Position numbers and translations under genes: made by a program. From the NCBI GenBank assembly GCA_005405945.1, contig BJHW01000001.1:4402001-4466000 (forward strand): a DNA stretch of 64,000 nucleotides, written 5' to 3'. This stretch comes from Streptomyces violaceusniger. Lineage in GTDB: Bacteria; Actinomycetota; Actinomycetes; Streptomycetales; Streptomycetaceae. Under the pieces are notes generated by a model. That model was given only the letters and a program-made list of their open reading frames with translations, was not told the DNA's origin and searched no databases. This document shows, one piece after another, positions 59,822 through 64,000 of the stretch (within the stretch, counting starts at the first letter, position 1; each line of letters begins with the position of its first letter).

Positions 59822-60775
59822 ATGGCCACCTTGACGAACGCCCCCGCCCTGCGCCGTAAAGCGCGGCGCGAGCGGCTGCGCACCCTCGGTTTTCTCTCCC
59901 CCTGGCTGGTCGGCTTCACCGTCTTCTTCGGCTATCCGCTGATCGCCACCGTCTACTTCTCCTTCATGCACTACAACCAGATCAAGGCCCCGACCTTCGT
60001 GGGACTGCGCAACTGGCGTTATGTGCTGGAGCAGATGCCGCTGTTCGGACCGGCCCTGTGGAACACGCTCTGGCTGGTCGTGGTCATGGTGGCGCTGCGG
60101 GTCGTCTTCGGCCTGGGCATCGGACTGCTGGCCACCAAGGTGAAGTCCGGGGTGGGATTCTTCCGCACCGCCTTCTACCTGCCGTATCTCGCCCCTCCGG
60201 TGGCGGCCACCGTCGCCTTCGTCTTTCTGCTGAATCCCGGTACCGGCCCAGTGAACGACATCCTCGGCAGCATCGGGATCCACGCCCCGAACTGGTTCAA
60301 CGACCCGGCCTGGGCCAAGCCGTCCCTCGTCCTGCTCTCCCTGTGGGGCATCGGGGACCTCATGGTCATCTTCATGGCGGCCCTGCTGGACGTCCCCAAG
60401 GAGCAGTACGAGGCGGCCGACCTGGACGGCGCCGGGGCGTTCCACAAGTTCCGCTATGTGACCTGGCCGTCGATCACGCCGATCGTGATGTTCGCGGTCG
60501 TGACGGGCGTCGTCCAGACCATGCAGTACTACACCCAGGCGCTGGTCGCCGGAAAGCTCGCCTCCGGGGTCAGCGTCGGGCCCGGAACGGTCATCCAGCC
60601 CGGCTACCCCGACCATTCCACGCTCACCGTGCCGCAGCTCGTCTACTCGCTCGGCTTCCAGAACTTCAACACCGGGGCCGCCTGCGTGCTCTCGCTCGTG
60701 CTGTTCGCGATCGCGATGGCCGTGACGACGCTGCTGATGCGCAGGCGTACCGGACTGCTGTCGGCCGATGACTGA
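59822..60775 (+). CDS. csnF: Sugar ABC transporter permease, MalF type
   Basis: 317 aa, six helices. ABC-type inner-membrane permease with the EAA loop EQYEAADLDGAGAFHKFRYVTWPSITP, the docking site for the ATPase. N-terminal basic segment (RRKARRERLRTLG). 11 bp after csnE, so cotranscribed. No ATPase gene is present in the operon; in Streptomyces the shared ATPase MsiK serves such systems. Confidence 0.9.
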   Translation: MATLTNAPALRRKARRERLRTLGFLSPWLVGFTVFFGYPLIATVYFSFMHYNQIKAPTFVGLRNWRYVLEQMPLFGPALWNTLWLVVVMVALRVVFGLGIGLLATKVKSGVGFFRTAFYLPYLAPPVAATVAFVFLLNPGTGPVNDILGSIGIHAPNWFNDPAWAKPSLVLLSLWGIGDLMVIFMAALLDVPKEQYEAADLDGAGAFHKFRYVTWPSITPIVMFAVVTGVVQTMQYYTQALVAGKLASGVSVGPGTVIQPGYPDHSTLTVPQLVYSLGFQNFNTGAACVLSLVLFAIAMAVTTLLMRRRTGLLSADD

Positions 60776-60802
60776 GCCGAGGACTGAGAGGACCGATCCC
60801 TC

Positions 60803-61708
60803 ATGACCGCCACCACCACCCTCTCGGCGCCGTCCGCGCCGGCGCGCCCCGCCGCAGGCCGCTCCCCCGCCCCCGCCGCCCGCCGCCGCGCCGCGCTGCA
60901 CTGGATCGCCGTACACACGGTCGCCATCGCCGCCGCGCTCTTCTTCATCCTGCCGTTCGTCTTCGTCTTCCTGACCTCGGTGATGAGCGACGACCAGGCG
61001 CTGAGCGGCGACCTGTGGCCCACCGAATGGAACTGGTCGAATTACGTCGATGTCTTCAACACCCCGGGCTTCCTGGACTGGTGGCGCAATTCGCTGATGT
61101 ACGCCGGGCTCGGCACCCTCTTCACCGTCTGTTCCTCCATTCCGGTGGCCTACGCCCTCGCCAAATTCCGCTTCCGCGGCCGCCGCACCGCCATGATGCT
61201 GGTCATCTCCACGATGATGCTGCCGCCGCAAGTGATCGTGATACCGATGTATCTGGTCTGGGCCCAGCAGCTGCATCTGTCGGGTTCGCTGTGGCCGCTG
61301 ATCATCCCGATGGCTTTCGGCGACGCGTACTCCATCTTCCTGCTGCGCCAGTTCCTGCTGACGATTCCCCGGGAGTACCTGGAGTCGGCGAAGGTGGACG
61401 GCAGCGGGGAATTCGGCACGCTGCTGCGCATCGTGATCCCGATGGCCAAACCAGGGATCGCGGCCGTCGCACTGTTCCAGTTCTTCTACTGCTGGAACGA
61501 CTACTTCGGCCCGCAGATCTACGCCTCGCAGAATCCGGGCGCCTGGACGCTCAGTTATGGCCTGGAGAGCTTCAAGAGCGCGCACAGCGTCAACTGGAAT
61601 CTGACGATGGCCGCGACCCTGCTCGTCATGGCCCCCGTCATCATCGTCTTCTTCTTCGCTCAGAAAGCCTTCGTCGAAGGCGTCACACTGACAGGAGTCA
61701 AGGGTTGA
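60803..61708 (+). CDS. csnG: Sugar ABC transporter permease, MalG type
   Basis: 301 aa, six helices. EAA loop REYLESAKVDGSGEFGTLLRIVIPMAKPG matches MalG-type permeases. A Pro/Ala-rich N-terminus of about 30 residues precedes the first helix. Its stop overlaps the TTG start of the GH4 gene (TTGA), a coupled arrangement. Forms the channel with csnF. Confidence 0.9.
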   Translation: MTATTTLSAPSAPARPAAGRSPAPAARRRAALHWIAVHTVAIAAALFFILPFVFVFLTSVMSDDQALSGDLWPTEWNWSNYVDVFNTPGFLDWWRNSLMYAGLGTLFTVCSSIPVAYALAKFRFRGRRTAMMLVISTMMLPPQVIVIPMYLVWAQQLHLSGSLWPLIIPMAFGDAYSIFLLRQFLLTIPREYLESAKVDGSGEFGTLLRIVIPMAKPGIAAVALFQFFYCWNDYFGPQIYASQNPGAWTLSYGLESFKSAHSVNWNLTMAATLLVMAPVIIVFFFAQKAFVEGVTLTGVKG

Positions 61709-62966
61709 AGCTCGCAGTCGTGGGGGTGGGTCCACCTACACCCCCGAACTCATCGACGGATTCGCCCGGTTGCGGGACGTTCTCCCGCTGGAGGAACTGG
61801 TCCTGGTCGACCCGGCGGCCGACCGGCTGGAGCTGGTCGGCGGGCTGGCACGAAGGATCTTCGCCAAGCAGGGCCACCCGGGCACCATCTCCTGGACCGA
61901 CGACCTGGACGCGGGCGTGGACGGCGCGGACGCGGTCCTGCTCCAGCTGCGCGTCGGCGGCCAGGCCGCGCGGAACCAGGACGAGACCTGGCCGTTGGAG
62001 TGCGGCTGCGTCGGGCAGGAGACCACCGGCGCGGGCGGGCTGGCCAAGGCGCTGCGCACCGTCCCGGTGGTGCTGGACATCGCCGAGCGGGTGCGCCGAC
62101 GCAACCCCGACGCCTGGATCGTGGACTTCACCAACCCGGTCGGGATCGTGACCCGGGCGCTGCTCACGGCCGGGCACCGGGCGGTCGGCCTGTGCAATGT
62201 GGCCATCGGCTTCCAGCGGAAGTTCGCCAAGCTGCTGGGCGTGGACCCCGGCGAGGTGACGCTGGAGCACGTCGGCCTCAACCACCTCACCTGGGAGCGC
62301 GCGGTGCGCGTCGGCGGCACCGACGGTGAGGACGTGCTGCCCAAGCTGCTCGCGGAGCACGGCGAGGCGATCGCCGAGGACCTGCGGATGCCGCGCACGC
62401 TGGTGAGCCGGCTCGGCGTCGTCCCCTCCTACTATCTGCGCTACTACTACCAGCACGACGCGGTGGTGCGGGAGCTGCGCAGCAAGCCGTCCCGGGCGGC
62501 GGAGGTCGCGGCGATCGAGCGGGAGCTGCTGGAGATGTACGGCGATCCGGCGCTGGACGAGAAGCCCGAGCTGCTCGGCAAGCGCGGCGGGGCGTTCTAC
62601 TCGGAGGCGGCGGTCGATCTGACCTCGTCCCTGCTGGGCGACACCGGCGAGGTGCGGATCGTCAATACGTTCAACGAGGGCACGCTGCCCTTCCTGCCGG
62701 ACGACGCGGTGATCGAGGTCCCGGCGGCCGTCAATGCGCAGGGCGCGAAGCCACTGCCCGTGCGCCCCCTCGAGCCCCTGTTCGCCGGTCTGGTCGCGAA
62801 TGTCACCGCGTACGAACGCCTGGCGCTGGAGGCGGCGTTGAAGGGCGGCCGGGAGCGGGTCTTCCAGGCGCTGCTCTCCCACCCCCTCATCGGCCAGATC
62901 GAATACGCCGAGAAGCTGACCGACGACCTCATCGCGCACAACCGGGAGCATCTGGCGTGGGCCTGA
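61705..62966 (+). CDS. csnH: GH4-family glycosidase, 6-phospho-beta-glucosidase-like (frameshifted)
   Basis: About 420 aa after repair. NAD- and Mn-dependent hydrolase. The TTG start gives LKLAVVGVG, then the GH4 signature STYTPELIDGFARLRDVLP continues in another frame: one G added near 61728-61730 yields GVGSTYTPEL, as expected. Motifs: metal-binding Cys in VGLCNVAIG, His in GLNHLTWERA, catalytic Tyr region YYLRYYYQHD, and FNEGTLPFLP. In the csn operon it acts on imported glucosamine oligosaccharides or their phosphates. Overlaps the kinase start by 10 bp. Confidence 0.82.
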
Positions 62967-64000
62967 CCCAGTCCGTATCGACCCCCTCTCCTTCCCCTTC
63001 GTCCGCTTCCCCCTCGTCCGCTGCCCCGCCGGACGGGTCGGTCCTGGCGATCGACGCGGGCAACAGCAAGACGGACGTGGCACTCATCGGCCCGGACGGC
63101 TCCGTCCTCGGCGCGGCCCGCGGCGGCGGCTTCCGGCCGCCCGTCGTGGGCGCCGAGCGCGCCGTCGCCTCGCTCGCGCCCCTGGTGGAGGAGGTGGCGC
63201 GGCAGGCGGGCCGGTCCGGGGCGGCGGGCGCGGGGCATGTCTCGGCGTGTCTGGCCAACGTCGATCTGCCCAGCGAGGAGGAGGAGTTGACGGGCGTCCT
63301 GGCCGAGCGCGGCTGGGGCGCCACCGTCACGGTCGCCAATGACACCTTCGCCCTGCTGCGGGCCGGGGTCGGGGACGACGGCGAGCCGACCGGCGTCTCC
63401 GTGGTCTGCGGCGCCGGCATCAACTGCGCCGGGATCGGTCACGGCGGCCGGGTGGCCCGCTTCCCCGCGATCGGCCGGATCTCCGGCGACTGGGGCGGCG
63501 GGGGCTATCTGTCGGAGGAGGCGCTGTGGTGGGGGGCGCGCGCCGAGGACGGCCGCGGCGAGCCGACCGAGCTGGCCCGCGCCCTGCCCGCGCACTTCGG
63601 CCTGACCACCATGTACGAGCTGATCGAGGCGCTGCATCTGGGCCGTCTGGAGCCGGGGCGGCGGCATGAGCTGACGCCGGTGCTGTTCGCGGTGGCCGGG
63701 GCCGGCGACGGGATCGCGCGGGCGATCGTCGAGCGCCAGGCGGAGGAAGTGGTGACCATGGCGGTGGTCGCCCTCGGCCGGCTCGATCTGCTGGGCGAGG
63801 AGCCCCGGTGGTGCTGGGCGGCGGGGTGCTCGCGGCCCGCCATCCGCTGCTGGACGACCGGATCCGCGAACTGCTCGCGGAGCGCGCCCCGAAGGCCGAG
63901 CCGCGGGTGGTCACCGCGCCGCCGGTGCTCGGCGCCGCGCTGCTGGGCCTGGACCGCACCGGCGCGCCGGAATCGGCGTACGCCCGGCTGCGCGCGCACT
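62957..64000 (+). CDS. csnK: BadF/BcrA-type N-acetylglucosamine/glucosamine kinase (partial, frameshifted)
   Basis: GTG 62957 opens a Ser/Pro-rich tail (SPSSASPSSAAPPDG), then an ASKHA fold: phosphate-1 loop VLAIDAGNSKTDVALIG, SACLANVDLP, VANDTFALLRAG and VVCGAGINCAGIG. The frame breaks after LLGEEP; PVVLGGGVLAARHPLLDDRI continues in another frame, fixed by one C at 63803-63806. The gene runs past the window edge, so the C-terminus is missing. Phosphorylates the amino-sugars released in the csn pathway. Confidence 0.85.
   Translation, partial: MGLTQSVSTPSPSPSSASPSSAAPPDGSVLAIDAGNSKTDVALIGPDGSVLGAARGGGFRPPVVGAERAVASLAPLVEEVARQAGRSGAAGAGHVSACLANVDLPSEEEELTGVLAERGWGATVTVANDTFALLRAGVGDDGEPTGVSVVCGAGINCAGIGHGGRVARFPAIGRISGDWGGGGYLSEEALWWGARAEDGRGEPTELARALPAHFGLTTMYELIEALHLGRLEPGRRHELTPVLFAVAGAGDGIARAIVERQAEEVVTMAVVALGRLDLLGEEPRWCWAAGCSRPAIRCWTTGSANCSRSAPRRPSRGWSPRRRCSAPRCWAWTAPARRNRRTPGCART

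Overview
The window reads as core chromosome of a Streptomyces. It is very G+C rich, uses GTG/TTG starts freely, and carries genus hallmarks: clpP1-clpP2-clpX, a nickel-box sodF, a SpoIIE-type phosphatase, a csn-type glucosamine-oligosaccharide operon and many secreted glycoside hydrolases. From memory, the gene order matches the S. coelicolor segment from clpX (SCO2617) to the csnR-K operon (SCO2657 onward). I saw no phage, plasmid, insertion sequence, CRISPR array or biosynthetic cluster.

Layout. 0-2 kb: two tandem paralogous Pro/Gly/Gln-rich membrane proteins. 2-7.1 kb: the proteostasis block clpX, clpP2, clpP1, tig (all minus), then tRNA-Pro(TGG) and tRNA-Gly(TCC). 7.2-20.6 kb: small membrane protein, acyltransferase-3 protein, MacB/FtsX-type ABC exporter, SpoIIE phosphatase, Eis-like acetyltransferase, nei-rpiB, GABA-type permease, esterase, ArsR-type regulator. 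20.7-26.2 kb: tripartite tricarboxylate transporter tctCBA and a secreted alpha-galactosidase with a lectin domain. 26.2-30.1 kb: sodF with its Nur box, a second amino-acid permease, bioY, a mycothiol nitroreductase-like DsbA protein. 30.2-43.6 kb: two M1 aminopeptidases on either side of asd, an AbiEi/DUF559-like protein, a Tat-exported phosphoesterase, a VOC protein, a Sel1/TPR protein and an acyl-ACP desaturase with a palindromic operator. 43.8-56.8 kb: small membrane protein, alpha-L-fucosidase, malQ with a coupled small ORF, GH84 glucosaminidase, HNH nuclease, MscS channel, S53 protease. 57 kb to the end: csn operon (ROK repressor, ABC uptake system without its own ATPase, GH4 hydrolase, BadF-type kinase, which runs off the window).

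The scaffold clpX-clpP2-clpP1-tig ... nei-rpiB ... nitroreductase-pepN has the same order as Rv2457c-Rv2467 of Mycobacterium tuberculosis (from memory). Many other genes look like accessory blocks inserted into an old actinobacterial neighbourhood. Much of that cargo concerns sugars: secreted alpha-galactosidase, alpha-fucosidase and beta-glucosaminidase, cytoplasmic MalQ and the csn operon.

Two patterns cross gene boundaries. First, at least eleven breaks in nine otherwise intact genes can each be repaired by adding one G or C, nearly always in a G/C run. That points to homopolymer undercalling in the assembly, so these genes are annotated as full-length CDSs with a noted frameshift. Second, the octamer CCGTAAGG/CCTTACGG occurs about 18 times, confined to 9-19 kb and 44-55 kb, and several copies sit inside short tandem repeats. 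Minisatellites of 15-31 bp lie in or beside many genes. I found no convincing new multi-gene defence or signalling system.
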